Notes: a model not told the origin generated them from the sequence alone. A DNA stretch of 64,000 bases from Falsirhodobacter sp. 20TX0035 (GCF_028307215.1 NZ_JAQMHV010000002.1:124001-188000); one strand, 5' to 3'; numbered from the stretch's first letter, positions 53,559-62,596 are shown. Numbers and translations: made by a program.

Positions 53559-55472
53559 ATGTCGGACACGGCCGATCTCAACATCATCTCGATGCCCACC
53601 CGCTATGTGGAGATGGTCCAGGTCGAGGAGGATGTGTATCGCCTTGGCAAAAACGGCGTCCTGTTCGCCATCGGCGATCCGGACCGCGCCGTGGCCGACC
53701 GGCGGGGTCGCCCCCTGACGCTGGACGCCGTCCGCGCCAGCGGCGCCACCGTCAGCAAAAGCTTCAGCGACGTCAGCTGGCGGACCGAGTTCGGGGCAGA
53801 CCTCCAGTATCCGTCCAGCGCCGGAAACTTCCTGGACGCCGTGCGGCAGGTATCGCCCGACGTGAACACCATCCGCGTGGACTTCAACGCCTATACCCTG
53901 CGCAACGATGGGTATCTGAAGGACTTCCACGCCTTCACCACAGCGGCGGCGGACCGGGGCTTCAAGCTGATCATTCAGTATTCCGACGGGCTGATGGCCG
54001 GCCGGGTGCGGGCGGGAGGGCGGCAGAAGGCGCCCGACCCCTCGGCCCGGATGGAGGAGATCGGGACCGGCTGGCAGGAGGTCATGGCCTGGTTCGAGGA
54101 CCCGGCGCAGGCCCCGATCCTGAACGCGGTCTACGGGTTCGAGATCATCAACGAGCCGATGGCCTATCCCAAGACGGCCGAGGGCGGGCGGGCCTACGCC
54201 CGGGACATCCGCCATATCGTGGACGATCTGGGCATCGACTGGCACGGGCGGAAGATCCTGGTCGGCGGTCTCGGCGCCTCCGGCACGTTCCGCAACGTGG
54301 ATCTGGACACGATCCGGAGGGCGGTGGGGGACCAGCTGGTCTGGTCGCTGCACGGCTATCCCGGCTGGCTGAACCCAAGCGAGGCGTCGTTCGACCGCAA
54401 GGCCTTCCTGTCCGGCATGGCCGACCGCCTTGGGGATGTGGGGGACGATGACGTTCTGCTGACCGAAACCCATCTTGGGCGCAGCGATCAGGATGCGAAT
54501 GGCATTCCGGACCTTCTGGACCCGCACGCCACGGGAACCTCCGCCGCCAGCTTCAACGCGGCGCGCACGGCGGAATGGTTCGCCGAAAGCGGCATCGGCT
54601 GGACCTACTGGCCCATGGCGGGGCGGCGGTCCTCACCGCTTCTGAACGCCGGGAAGGGGGCGTTCGACGTCTCGCTCCCGCAGCTGGCCTTTGCCAACAA
54701 CGTCTGGTCCTTCGATGAGGCGGGCACGGCGGAGGAGGCGGGCGACGATACCCTGACCGCCCGGCGGGTGGAAGGACGCATCAAGACCGCCATCGCGCAG
54801 GCTTACGGGCGCGCGGGCGACGACACGATCACCGCCGATCCGGGTGTTGTGAACCTGCTGTACGGCGGCGACGGGCAGGACGATCTGACGGCCGGACCGG
54901 AAGGCGACTGGCTGTTCGGCCAGCGCGGGGATGACAGGGTGACCGGCGGCACGGGCGCGGACCGGCTGTTCGGCGGGCCGGGCGACGACACCGTGACGGG
55001 CGGCGCCGGCGACGACTGGATCGAGGGCGGCGACGGGCGTGACCGGCTGGAGGGCGGTGCCGGAAACGACACGATCCTGGCCGGTGAGGGAAGCAACGTC
55101 GTGTCCGGCGAGGGGAACGACCTCATCCTCCTGACAAAGGCGGACGAGGACGGCCGCCCCCTCATCATCGACGAGTTGCAACCCGGCGACCGGATCGACC
55201 TGTCCGCCTGGGTTCCCGCAAAGGGCAGCAAGCGCAAAGGCACCGTCGAACTGACGGCCGAGCCCGTGGCGATCGCCGGCGAGGCTCCGGGCCTTCTCCT
55301 TTACGATCCCGGCAAGAACCTCGGCATTGTCCTGACCGCGCGGGCGCTGGACGGCTTCCGCGGGGTGGAGAATTTTTCGGGCGCGGATAGCGGCCTCAGT
55401 CTGAGGAATGGCGTCGATGAGGGGCGTGTGCTGGATCCTGCGACCGGTCAACTCGTCCACGGCGGGAAATGA
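53559..55472 (+). CDS. Secreted GH5-like glycoside hydrolase with RTX calcium-binding repeats
   Basis: 637 residues. ATG 53559 has ACAGGAG 8 bases upstream; there is no N-terminal signal peptide. Residues about 60-380 form a TIM-barrel glycosidase of the GH5 type: IRVDFNAYTLRNDG, acid/base Glu199 in IINEP, GYPGW, and nucleophile Glu303 in LLTETHLG. Residues about 417-525 hold RTX nonapeptides (GGDGQDDL, GGTGADRL, GGPGDDTV, GGAGDDWI, GGDGRDRL, GGAGNDTI). A C-terminal M10/serralysin-like segment follows. RTX repeats and absence of a signal peptide mean type I secretion; no T1SS genes are in the window. Substrate is a polysaccharide (cellulose, mannan or the cell's own exopolysaccharide). Confidence 0.85.
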   Translation: MSDTADLNIISMPTRYVEMVQVEEDVYRLGKNGVLFAIGDPDRAVADRRGRPLTLDAVRASGATVSKSFSDVSWRTEFGADLQYPSSAGNFLDAVRQVSPDVNTIRVDFNAYTLRNDGYLKDFHAFTTAAADRGFKLIIQYSDGLMAGRVRAGGRQKAPDPSARMEEIGTGWQEVMAWFEDPAQAPILNAVYGFEIINEPMAYPKTAEGGRAYARDIRHIVDDLGIDWHGRKILVGGLGASGTFRNVDLDTIRRAVGDQLVWSLHGYPGWLNPSEASFDRKAFLSGMADRLGDVGDDDVLLTETHLGRSDQDANGIPDLLDPHATGTSAASFNAARTAEWFAESGIGWTYWPMAGRRSSPLLNAGKGAFDVSLPQLAFANNVWSFDEAGTAEEAGDDTLTARRVEGRIKTAIAQAYGRAGDDTITADPGVVNLLYGGDGQDDLTAGPEGDWLFGQRGDDRVTGGTGADRLFGGPGDDTVTGGAGDDWIEGGDGRDRLEGGAGNDTILAGEGSNVVSGEGNDLILLTKADEDGRPLIIDELQPGDRIDLSAWVPAKGSKRKGTVELTAEPVAIAGEAPGLLLYDPGKNLGIVLTARALDGFRGVENFSGADSGLSLRNGVDEGRVLDPATGQLVHGGK

Positions 55473-55477
55473 GCCTG

Positions 55478-55684
55478 TTTGTGCGGTCACGGCCAGCGCC
55501 CAGCCCAGTTCTCCGTGCCAGTTGCCGCCCCGCTCCATAATCCACGCCACGAGCCGGTTGCCGCGTGAAGATCTGCATCCCCCCAGACGGAAAAGCCGCG
55601 ACCGAAGCCATATTGATGGAAGAGTGCAATAGCCGGAGCCGCGATCAGGAGCAGATAGAGCGTCACGTGCCCCAGTGACGACAA
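55478..55684 (-). pseudogene. Cytochrome b561 remnant (truncated, frameshifted)
   Basis: On the minus strand one frame reads HVTLYLLLIAAPAIALF then HQYGFGRGFSVWG, as in a transmembrane helix and following loop of cytochrome b561 proteins; a shifted frame then continues VAWIMERGG and NWHGELGWALAV, matching the next helix with its conserved HGxLGW. Both ends are missing (no N-terminal helix and haem-ligand His, no C-terminal part). It fills the space between the GH5-RTX gene and the small secreted protein gene. A +1 shift near 55580 joins the two parts. Recognition is by pattern, not search. Confidence 0.55.
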
Positions 55685-55701
55685 TCAAACAGGCTTTTCA
55701 T

Positions 55702-55986
55702 ATGCGTGCTTTCAAGATCGGGTCCCTGACGGCCCTGCTGGCTCTGGGTCTTGCCCCGACGGCCTTTGCCCAAGGACATGACGCGGCGCCTCCGACGTGC
55801 GGGAAGGGCGCCGAACATTGCGTTCAGCCTCATCCCCACAAGCCGAAGCCGCCGCGTGCCGAACATTCGCAGGCCGCGCAGGGCCAACCCCGGCATGGGG
55901 AAGAGCGCAAGGATTACCGCGATCCGCCACGGGACCATGACGAGCGGCCTCCGGTGCCGCCCAAGGCCGACGAACCCCGCCGCTGA
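55702..55986 (+). CDS. Small secreted His/Pro-rich protein
   Basis: 94 residues. ATG 55702 begins a good signal peptide (MRAFKIGSLTALLALGLAPTAFA). The mature part of about 70 residues is rich in Pro, His, Arg, Asp and Glu, has two Cys near its start (PTCGKGAEHC, possible disulfide) and no predicted fold; PHPHKPKPP and DERPPVPP suggest an extended, possibly metal-binding chain. I do not recognise the family; the DYRDPPRDHD stretch is vaguely reminiscent of the linker of RcnB-like periplasmic proteins. No strong ribosome-binding site. A hairpin follows its stop. Confidence 0.55.
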   Translation: MRAFKIGSLTALLALGLAPTAFAQGHDAAPPTCGKGAEHCVQPHPHKPKPPRAEHSQAAQGQPRHGEERKDYRDPPRDHDERPPVPPKADEPRR

Positions 55987-55993
55987 GACGAAT

Positions 55994-56026
55994 GCAAGAG
56001 CGCAGGTTTTTGGCCCGCGCTCTTGC
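55994..56026 (+). terminator. Hairpin after the small secreted protein gene
   Basis: Perfect 10-bp arms GCAAGAGCGC (55994-56003) and GCGCTCTTGC (56017-56026), loop 13. It is 7 bases after the stop of the small secreted protein gene. The following 230 bp to 56258 contain no gene I can support. Confidence 0.5.
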
Positions 56027-56258
56027 CGCACCTTCCCCCACGAGACCGGGGATTGACCGCGGCGGATCGAAACCTTTCCGCTGGATCAAGGGTCGGGTGC
56101 CCAAAAGCGCCCGATATCCATGGACTGCCCGGGCGGAAAACCTCCTCGTATCGAAACCGCGACGTCCGCCCGTCAGGCGATGATGACTGAGACCCTCTCA
56201 GGGAGCGTGATCCGATCATGCTCTTTCGTGGCCACAAAAGACGGTGCTGCGGGGATCG

Positions 56259-57455
56259 TCAGTCCACCGTTGCGCAATCCGAGACGGGCATATCGCCGGC
56301 CACGACCATCTTTGCGAAAGCCAAGGCGTCATCCCCTGAACGGGTCAGCGTGTCGCTGTGTGTCGCCCCGGGGTAGGAGCGCAGAACGACCGTATTGCCC
56401 GCATCGCACAGCCCGCGCACCGCTGTCATCTGCCGCTCCGGCCGGATCACAGCATCGTCCGGGCTGGTGCCAAGGAACAGGGGCATGTCCACCTTGAACG
56501 GTTCCACCTGACCGGCAGGAGGCAGCAGGGCGTTGACCTCGGCGATGGGGCGGGTGAAGGCGTTATCGCGCGTGATGCCTTCGCGTTCCGTCACCTCCAG
56601 CTGGTTGCAAGTGGTTCGGACCGCGTCGGCGAGGATGGCGCCCTTTTCGGTCAGAAGGGCGTCGATCGGGCCTCCTTCGGGCAGCCCCTCGCCGATCAGG
56701 CGGTAAAGGACATAACGAGGTTCGCCGCCCGGCATTTCGCGGTCCACTTCCACACCCGGTTCCGGCATGTAGGTGATCAGCGCGGTGGCGATGGCACCCT
56801 TCACGGGCAAGTCAGGGGCATAGTCGGCCGCAATCCGCGCCGCGCCCAGTGATGCGCCGGAGCCTTGCGACTGCCCTGTCAGGATCACCACGTCGGCCAG
56901 CGGCACGTCCGTCGTCATGGCGGCGCGGGCGGAGTCGAGGACCGACCGGCCTTCGGCCGCGGACACGAGGTAGGGATGCGGGCCGGGGCCGCCGAGGCCC
57001 TGATAGTCCGTGGCGACCACCGCGTAGCCCGATTCCAGCCAGCGGTCGATGTAGTCGGCATCGCGCGGACGCGCGCCGGTCCAGGAGGCCGCACACGCGT
57101 CGTTCACGCCCAAGGTGCCATGAGCCCAGGCGACCAGGGGCCAGCCGCCTTCCGGGGCCTCACCCTTGGGAACGTAAAGGATGCCGCTGACGGGAATGAT
57201 CCCCGAATCCCAATGCCCGTCATCGGAGGTGTAAAGGATCCGGTCCGCGTTGGCAGCATGGGCAGGCAGGGTCTCGGCCGCCATGGGTTCGCGACGCAGC
57301 ATCCGGCCAGGGGCGTCCGGCAGGGCTTCGGTCCAGCGATAGAAGGGCGAGATGTCGATGTCCCCCACGGCAGGGCCGGTGGGCAGGGTTCGCGCAAAGG
57401 CCGGCTGCATGGCCGCAGCCGCGACAAGGCAAGCGATCCGAAGTGACATGTGCAC
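56259..57455 (-). CDS. Secreted alpha/beta-hydrolase, secretory-lipase family
   Basis: 398 residues from GTG 57455 (GGGAGG with a 7-base spacer); ATG 57449 two codons later is an alternative. Signal peptide MSLRIACLVAAAAMQPAFA. The LIP/secretory-lipase layout is visible: GWPLVAWAHGTLGV with the oxyanion-hole HGT, YAVVATDYQGLGGPG, the nucleophile elbow GQSQGSGAS, an Asp in LFLGTSPDDAVI, and catalytic His in SYPGATHSDTL. Probably a secreted lipase or carboxylesterase. No linked genes; it lies inside a stretch otherwise holding decayed genes. Confidence 0.83.
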   Translation of the reverse strand: MHMSLRIACLVAAAAMQPAFARTLPTGPAVGDIDISPFYRWTEALPDAPGRMLRREPMAAETLPAHAANADRILYTSDDGHWDSGIIPVSGILYVPKGEAPEGGWPLVAWAHGTLGVNDACAASWTGARPRDADYIDRWLESGYAVVATDYQGLGGPGPHPYLVSAAEGRSVLDSARAAMTTDVPLADVVILTGQSQGSGASLGAARIAADYAPDLPVKGAIATALITYMPEPGVEVDREMPGGEPRYVLYRLIGEGLPEGGPIDALLTEKGAILADAVRTTCNQLEVTEREGITRDNAFTRPIAEVNALLPPAGQVEPFKVDMPLFLGTSPDDAVIRPERQMTAVRGLCDAGNTVVLRSYPGATHSDTLTRSGDDALAFAKMVVAGDMPVSDCATVD

Positions 57456-57647
57456 GATGTATCCTCCCGTCAATCAGCCCGCGGCCTATGCCGACGGGCG
57501 TCTTCCTCCCAAAAGACAGTGAAATAGACGCATCCATGCGGCGCCTCCGTCAATATGCATATATATATGTATACGCGAGCGGGTCTAAGCCCAGGCAGGC
57601 TCGGGGCGACGCTTGGGTGCCTCGCCCATCGCGAGGTCAGGCAGATG

Positions 57648-58051
57648 TCATGCCAGGTTGTTGGGCATCTGGACGCCCAGACATCCGACGGGTGCCAGCC
57701 TCCCGATCAGCTTTGGGAACAGCGCGGCATGGTCGTCTACCCAATGAAGGGAGGCGTTCGCGAACATCAGGTCCGGCGCCTCCCGCGGTGTCCAGCGTTC
57801 CACGTCGATCAGGTCCCAGCTGACCTGCGGAAATTCCCTGCGCGCCGTCGCGATCCTGTCGGGGTCTGGATCGATGCCGACAAGGTCCGCCTCCGGATAC
57901 CGGTCTGCCAGAAGCCGCATGGAATTCCCGGCCCGCATCCGAGGTCGACCACGCGTCGGATTCAGGACGGCGGCACCGCATTCAGAAGATCGCGGGCGGT
58001 GCGCGTCCGGTCATCCAGAAACTTCGACTATTGGGAAGCAGACCACGTCAT
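57648..58051 (-). pseudogene. tam: Trans-aconitate 2-methyltransferase pseudogene
   Basis: On the minus strand ATG 58051 begins MTWSASQ, a stop (TAG), then SKFLDDRTRTARDLLNAVPPS, a second stop (TGA), then RRVVDLGCGPG (SAM-binding motif I); after a frame shift the reading goes on as NSMRLLADRYPEADLVG, APDLMFANASLHWV and GVQMPNNLA, where it stops. These parts line up in order with Tam, but the gene has two nonsense codons, one frameshift and lacks the C-terminal 40 percent. The open 3' part (57648-57938) alone could look like a small methyltransferase and should not be annotated as intact. Confidence 0.8.
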
Positions 58052-58091
58052 TTCCACACCTTCCATCGTTGCAGGTGACGCCGCGCATGGT

Positions 58092-58117
58092 CGGTTCAGG
58101 CCATCGCCGTTGAACCG
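58092..58117. terminator. Inverted repeat downstream of ligU
   Basis: CGGTTCA (58092-58098) and TGAACCG (58111-58117), loop 12, in the 95-bp gap between the tam pseudogene and the end of ligU. Possible terminator of the ligU operon on the minus strand; no U-tract. Confidence 0.3.
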
Positions 58118-58146
58118 GGATATCCATCTTACAATGGCATAGGTTG

Positions 58147-59202
58147 TCAGGGCGCCGGAAATACCTCGCCGTCGAACAGCTTGCGCGCCGTGCGGATGGT
58201 GCCCGCGCCCGCCACGGTTCCGTCGGGGCCGAGGTCCAGCAGCACCTCCATGTCGCCGGTCGGATGTTCCACGCGGTAACGCCCATTCTCGGGGTGCGCC
58301 GCCACGTCCGCGGCAGGTCCAGAGGACAGACGCGCCGCCGTCGCCACCGTTACCGCCGCGAGAACCCCGACCGAGGCGTGGACGCGTTTCGGGATGAAGC
58401 TGCGGGTGGAGATGGCGCCGCCCGCCGTCGGAGCGGAAACAAGGGTCATCTTCGGCACGGACGCCTCGGCCACGTCGCCGAGGTTCATCAGAGGGCCGGC
58501 CTTCAGGCGGATCGCCTCGATCCGCGCCTTCAGCTCGGCGTTGCCTTCCAGCTCTTCGCGCGTTTCAGTCCCGGACAGGCCGAAGTCAGCAGCGCGCAGG
58601 ATGACGCAAGGCATGCCGTTGTCGATCAGGGTGGCGTCCACGCCGTCGATCACGTCCACCTCGTTCCCCGTGGGCAGAAGGGCACCGCACATGGACCCCG
58701 CGATATTCTGGAACATCAGCGGAACGGCGGCATGATGCCCGGGCACCCCGGCGATGGAGGCATCGCCCTTGTAGGTGACGGTCCCCCCAGGGGTGGCGAC
58801 GCGGGCAACCGCGACCTCGCCCGTGTTGACCATGTGGATGCGGACGGGCGTCTCATCCCCCGTGGCGGCGATCATTCCGCGTTCGATCGCGGCGGGGCCG
58901 ACGCCGGCCAGGATGTTGCCGCAGTTCTGCTTGTCGCTGACCAGCGCCTGATCGGGGAATACCTGCAGGAACAGGTAGTCCACATCCGCATCGGGCCACG
59001 TCGACGGCGACAGCACCGCCACCTTCGACGTCAGCGGGTCTGCCCCGCCGATCCCGTCGATCTGGCGCGGGTCGGGCGAGCCCATGATCCGCAGCAGCAG
59101 CGCATCGCGTTCGGCGACGTCATCCGGCAGGTCGGAGGCGAGGAAATATGCCCCCTTCGACGTGCCCCCGCGCATCCACAGGCAGGGAATGCCCTCAGAC
59201 AT
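58147..59202 (-). CDS. ligU: 4-oxalomesaconate tautomerase (PrpF family)
   Basis: 351 residues from ATG 59202 (8-base overlap with the aldolase gene). PrpF/LigU/GalD fold: [16 protein letters not shown] at the start with the active-site region, [42 protein letters not shown] with the conserved Cys, and [10 protein letters not shown] with the second. It interconverts keto/enol or isomeric forms of 4-oxalomesaconate in protocatechuate 4,5-cleavage or gallate degradation. Neighbours (ligK upstream, ligJ and ligI on the divergent side) make this assignment firm compared with 2-methylaconitate isomerase. Confidence 0.87.
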   Translation of the reverse strand: MSEGIPCLWMRGGTSKGAYFLASDLPDDVAERDALLLRIMGSPDPRQIDGIGGADPLTSKVAVLSPSTWPDADVDYLFLQVFPDQALVSDKQNCGNILAGVGPAAIERGMIAATGDETPVRIHMVNTGEVAVARVATPGGTVTYKGDASIAGVPGHHAAVPLMFQNIAGSMCGALLPTGNEVDVIDGVDATLIDNGMPCVILRAADFGLSGTETREELEGNAELKARIEAIRLKAGPLMNLGDVAEASVPKMTLVSAPTAGGAISTRSFIPKRVHASVGVLAAVTVATAARLSSGPAADVAAHPENGRYRVEHPTGDMEVLLDLGPDGTVAGAGTIRTARKLFDGEVFPAP

Positions 59203-59866
59203 AGCGAAGTCCCTTCTGTTCCAGCGTCCCGCGCATGTCGTAGATGTCGAGGCCCAGTTCGCCGGCGGCAAGCCGGCTGCGCTTGGCCTCCTCCGCGGCC
59301 AGACGTTTTTCGGCGGCGGCCAGAACCTCTGCGGCCTCGGCCCGCTTGACCACGCAGACGCCGTCATCGTCGGCCACGAGGATATCCCCCGCCTCGACCG
59401 CCGCACCGGCGCAGACGACTGGCACGTTGACGGAACCGAGGGTCGCCTTCACGGTCCCTTGTGCCGACACGGCCTTGGACCACACGGGGAAGCCCATCCG
59501 CGTCAGGTCACGGATGTCGCGCACGCCTGCGTCGATCACCAGCCCTCGGCATCCCCGCGCCATGGCCGAGGTTGCCAGCAGGTCGCCGAAATAGCCGTTG
59601 TCGCAGGGCGAGGTGGGAGCGAGAACGAGGATGTCGCCTTCGCGCAGCTGCTCGATCGCGACATGCAGCATCCAGTTGTCGCCGGGCGGGGCGGAGATGG
59701 TGATGGCCGATCCCGCCACCTGCGCGCCCGCATAGATCGGACGCATGTAGCTGGCCAGCATCCCCCGGCGGCCCTGCGCCTCGTGCACGGTGGCAACGCC
59801 TGCGGCGGCAAGGCCGTCGATGATGGCCCGGTCGGTGCGGTCGATGTTCTGAACGACGATGGTCAT
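59195..59866 (-). CDS. ligK: 4-carboxy-4-hydroxy-2-oxoadipate aldolase / oxaloacetate decarboxylase
   Basis: 223 residues. AAAGGA 9 bases before ATG 59866. Family of RraA-like class II aldolases (LigK/GalC/ProA): [40 protein letters not shown], the catalytic Arg/Asp block [14 protein letters not shown] and [14 protein letters not shown]. It splits 4-carboxy-4-hydroxy-2-oxoadipate to pyruvate and oxaloacetate, the last step of the pathway. Overlaps dctA upstream (4 bp) and ligU downstream (8 bp). Confidence 0.9.
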   Translation of the reverse strand: MTIVVQNIDRTDRAIIDGLAAAGVATVHEAQGRRGMLASYMRPIYAGAQVAGSAITISAPPGDNWMLHVAIEQLREGDILVLAPTSPCDNGYFGDLLATSAMARGCRGLVIDAGVRDIRDLTRMGFPVWSKAVSAQGTVKATLGSVNVPVVCAGAAVEAGDILVADDDGVCVVKRAEAAEVLAAAEKRLAAEEAKRSRLAAGELGLDIYDMRGTLEQKGLRYV

Positions 59867-61167
59867 GCGGTTTTCCTTTCGTTGCGGCGGCGGCCGATGG
59901 TTGCGGCCAGCATCACGGGGTCCAGCTTTCCTTCCCATTTCGCGATGACCACGGTGGCAAGTGCGTTGCCGATCAGGTTCACGAAGGTCAGCCCCTCGGC
60001 CAGGATGCGGTGGATGCCGAGGATCAGCGCGATGGAGGCGACGGGGATCACGCCCGTGGTGTTCAGCGTCGCGGCCAGCACCACGAAGGCCGCGCCGGCC
60101 ACGCCCGCAGCACCTTTGGACGTCAGCAGCAGCACGCCCACCAGCGTCAGCTCGTGCCAAGTGGTCAGCGGGGTGTTGGTGGCCTGGGCAAGGAACACGG
60201 CCACGGTGGTCAGATACAGGCAGGTCCCGTCGAGGTTGAAGGAATAGCCGGCCGGGATCACGAAGCCCACGACCGATTCCTCGCAGCCCGCGCCGCGCAT
60301 CTTCTGGACAAGGCGCGGCAGCACCGTTTCCGTGGACGTGGTGGCCGCGACGATGATGATCTCATCCTTCAGGTAGCCCATCAGGCGCCACAGGCTGACA
60401 TCGCACCACCAGGCGATCGTGCCGAAGACGAAAACGGTGAACAGCGCGCAGACGATGAAGAACTGGATGATCAGCTCTCCCAACGAGATCAGGGAGGCGG
60501 TGCCGAACTGCCCGACGGTGAAGGCGATGGCCCCGAACGCCCCCAGCGGGGCGAAAAACATGATGTAGCCAATGATGCGGAAGAACCCCTGCGAGGCGCT
60601 GTCGATCACGTTGTAGACGGGCTTTCCGCGTTCGCCGAGCGAGGCAAGCGCGATCCCGAACAGCACGGCCACGAACAGCACCTGCAGAACATAGCCGCCG
60701 GTGAAGGCGCTGACGAAGGTGTCGGGGATGATGTTCAGGATATAGGCCGTCATCGACTGATCATGCGCCGTGGCGACATAGCCCTTCACCGCATCGGCGT
60801 TCAGCGTGGCGGGGTCGATATTCATGCCCGCGCCGGGCTTCCACAGGTTCACCGCGACCAGTCCGAAAACCAACGCCAGCGTGGTGATGACCTCGAAATA
60901 GATCAGCGACTTCAGCGCCATGCGGCCCACGCTTTTCATGTCGTTCATCCCGGCGATGCCATGGACGACGGTCACGAAGATGATCGGCCCGATCATCATC
61001 TTGATCAGCTTGATGAACGCGTCCCCGAAGGGCTTCATCGCCACCCCGATGCCGGGCGCGTAATGGCCCAGCACGATGCCGATGATCGTTCCCGCCAGCA
61101 CCTGGAACCACAACTGCCCCAGAATGCCCTTCCGCCGCGGCGGCGTGCCGTCGATCGTGTTCTCCAC
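59863..61167 (-). CDS. DctA-family dicarboxylate/proton symporter
   Basis: 434 residues from GTG 61167, which has GGAGGAGG 8 bases upstream; longer ATG-initiated frames reach into the divergent promoter and are rejected. DAACS family: [18 protein letters not shown], the re-entrant hairpin TTSTETVLP (Ser/Thr-rich HP1), [13 protein letters not shown] in TM7, and [20 protein letters not shown] (HP2). Closely DctA-like, but its place ahead of ligK-ligU suggests uptake of an aromatic-pathway di/tricarboxylate (for example 2-pyrone-4,6-dicarboxylate or oxalomesaconate) as well as C4-dicarboxylates. Confidence 0.87.
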   Translation of the reverse strand: MENTIDGTPPRRKGILGQLWFQVLAGTIIGIVLGHYAPGIGVAMKPFGDAFIKLIKMMIGPIIFVTVVHGIAGMNDMKSVGRMALKSLIYFEVITTLALVFGLVAVNLWKPGAGMNIDPATLNADAVKGYVATAHDQSMTAYILNIIPDTFVSAFTGGYVLQVLFVAVLFGIALASLGERGKPVYNVIDSASQGFFRIIGYIMFFAPLGAFGAIAFTVGQFGTASLISLGELIIQFFIVCALFTVFVFGTIAWWCDVSLWRLMGYLKDEIIIVAATTSTETVLPRLVQKMRGAGCEESVVGFVIPAGYSFNLDGTCLYLTTVAVFLAQATNTPLTTWHELTLVGVLLLTSKGAAGVAGAAFVVLAATLNTTGVIPVASIALILGIHRILAEGLTFVNLIGNALATVVIAKWEGKLDPVMLAATIGRRRNERKTA

Positions 61168-61348
61168 GCGATACCTCCTCCCACGGAGGGCCGATGGCCG
61201 CACTCCGCATGATCCTGACGACGCGGGTCGCGTGGCCCCCTCCGGGCGACGGACCCCGTCCTCCTCCTGCCTGCCATCAGGGGGCGGAACGGCGAAAGAT
61301 GCAAAGTGGAATTGCGCGTGGATCATAAGCTGTGGTTAAGTTCGGTGG
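61168..61348. promoter_or_regulatory. Divergent promoter region of the lig genes
   Basis: 181 bp between the dctA-like gene and the LysR gene. The stretch TGGATCATAAGCTGTGG (near 61319-61335) is the most AT-rich part and holds several T-N11-A arrangements typical of LysR sites, but no single site stands out. No ORF supported. Confidence 0.35.
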
Positions 61349-62596
61349 ATGAACACCTTGCCCGACCTCAACCTCCGCCACTTGGAAGCGGTCAGCGCTG
61401 CGGGGCGCCTTGGCAGCATCAGCAAGGCCGCGCAGGCGATGAACCTGTCGCAGCCCGCCATCACGCAGGCGGTGGCAAAGCTAGAATCGCAGTTGGACCA
61501 TGCGCTGCTGGACCGTCAGCCGGCGGGCGTGACCTTCACCCGTGCGGGGGCGCTTCTGGCTGAACGAACGGACCGGGCATTGGCTTACATCACGCGCGGG
61601 GGCCAAAGCGTGCGGCGCGCAGCGCGGCTGCCGCCTTTGCCTCATATCGGGCGGCGCATCACCTTCGGCCATCTGCGGACGCTGACGACGGTGGATCAGG
61701 CGGGCAGCTTTGCCTTGGCCTCGACCATCACCGGGCTGTCGGAACCCGCGCTGCACCGGTCCGCCCGGGATCTGGAGCAATTGCTGGGACTTCTTCTGCT
61801 GGTCCGGCAGGGCCGCACGGTGCAGCCCACCCCGGCGGCGAGCGTGCTGCTGCGCCATGCCCGGCTGGCCCTTGCAGAACTGCAATCAGGCTTGGACGAA
61901 CTGGCCGCCCTGCGGGTTGAGGGGGCCGGGCGGGTTACGGTCGGCACGCTGCCGATGGCCCAGGCGATCCTTCTGCCACGGGCGCTGTCACGCTTTTCGG
62001 CCCTTTACCCCACGGCGCAGATCAGCGTGGTGGAAGGGCCTTATTCCGACCTTCTCGCCAGCCTGCGGTCAGGGCAGGTGGACCTGCTGATCGGCGCGCT
62101 GCGCGATCCTGCGCCCACCCGCGACATCACGCAGGAGGCGCTGTTTGCCGACGATCCCGTGATCGTCGCCCGCGCGGGTCACCCGCTGGCAGGCGCGCCC
62201 TTGGACATGGCCCAGCTGCTGGATTTTCCCTGGATCGTCGCCACCGCCACCGCCCCCGTCCGCCGCCGGTGGGAGGCGATGTTCGAGGGGCGCGGTCTTC
62301 CGCTGCCAGCGCGGCGGATCGAAACCAACTCCATCGTCATCAGCCGGGGGCTGCTTCTGGACGACGACTGGCTGACCCTCATGTCCCGCGACCAGTTCGC
62401 GTTCGAACGGCGGTCCGGCCTTCTGACCGAGATCGCGGACGACGGCATGCCCGCGCATCGCCGCATCGGCATCACCACACGGGCCGACTGGCACCCGACC
62501 CACCTTCAGGCCGAATTTGCACGTACCTTCCGGGATGTAACGGCGGAATGGAGTTCAGGAAATCCAATGGCCGGGAAACCGTTCCGATATGCGTAG
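61349..62596 (+). CDS. LysR-family regulator with two helix-turn-helix domains
   Basis: 415 residues, about 110 more than a normal LysR protein. Residues 8-66 form a LysR HTH (LRHLEAVSAAGRLGSISKAA, LSQPAITQAVAKLE). Residues 105-166 form a second, divergent copy (FGHLRTLTTVDQAGSFALAS, LSEPALHRSARDLEQLL, GRTVQPTPAASVLL). The effector domain spans about 195-400 (RVTVGTLPMAQAILLPRAL, DLLIGALRDP). Divergent from dctA-ligK-ligU and directly upstream of ligJ, so it presumably controls both arms in response to a pathway intermediate. The ATG at 61349 follows a weak GGTGG. Confidence 0.88.
   Translation: MNTLPDLNLRHLEAVSAAGRLGSISKAAQAMNLSQPAITQAVAKLESQLDHALLDRQPAGVTFTRAGALLAERTDRALAYITRGGQSVRRAARLPPLPHIGRRITFGHLRTLTTVDQAGSFALASTITGLSEPALHRSARDLEQLLGLLLLVRQGRTVQPTPAASVLLRHARLALAELQSGLDELAALRVEGAGRVTVGTLPMAQAILLPRALSRFSALYPTAQISVVEGPYSDLLASLRSGQVDLLIGALRDPAPTRDITQEALFADDPVIVARAGHPLAGAPLDMAQLLDFPWIVATATAPVRRRWEAMFEGRGLPLPARRIETNSIVISRGLLLDDDWLTLMSRDQFAFERRSGLLTEIADDGMPAHRRIGITTRADWHPTHLQAEFARTFRDVTAEWSSGNPMAGKPFRYA

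Noticed and set aside
54633-55688. 351-codon minus-strand frame over the GH5-RTX 3' end
   Set aside because: Most of it is antisense to the RTX repeats; only the first part contains the b561 remnant, which is itself frameshifted.
56027-56258. Short frames between the small secreted protein gene and the lipase gene, and a possible IS remnant
   Set aside because: No frame shows a ribosome-binding site, domain or similarity I can name, and no terminal inverted repeats or target duplications were found.
57648-57938. Intact small methyltransferase of 96 residues
   Set aside because: Upstream sequence shows the rest of Tam with two stops and a frameshift, so this is a pseudogene part.
59863-61326. 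DctA-like gene starting at the upstream ATG (487 residues)
   Set aside because: The extra N-terminus is low-complexity and unlike DctA; GTG 61167 with a perfect GGAGGAGG ribosome-binding site fits the family start.
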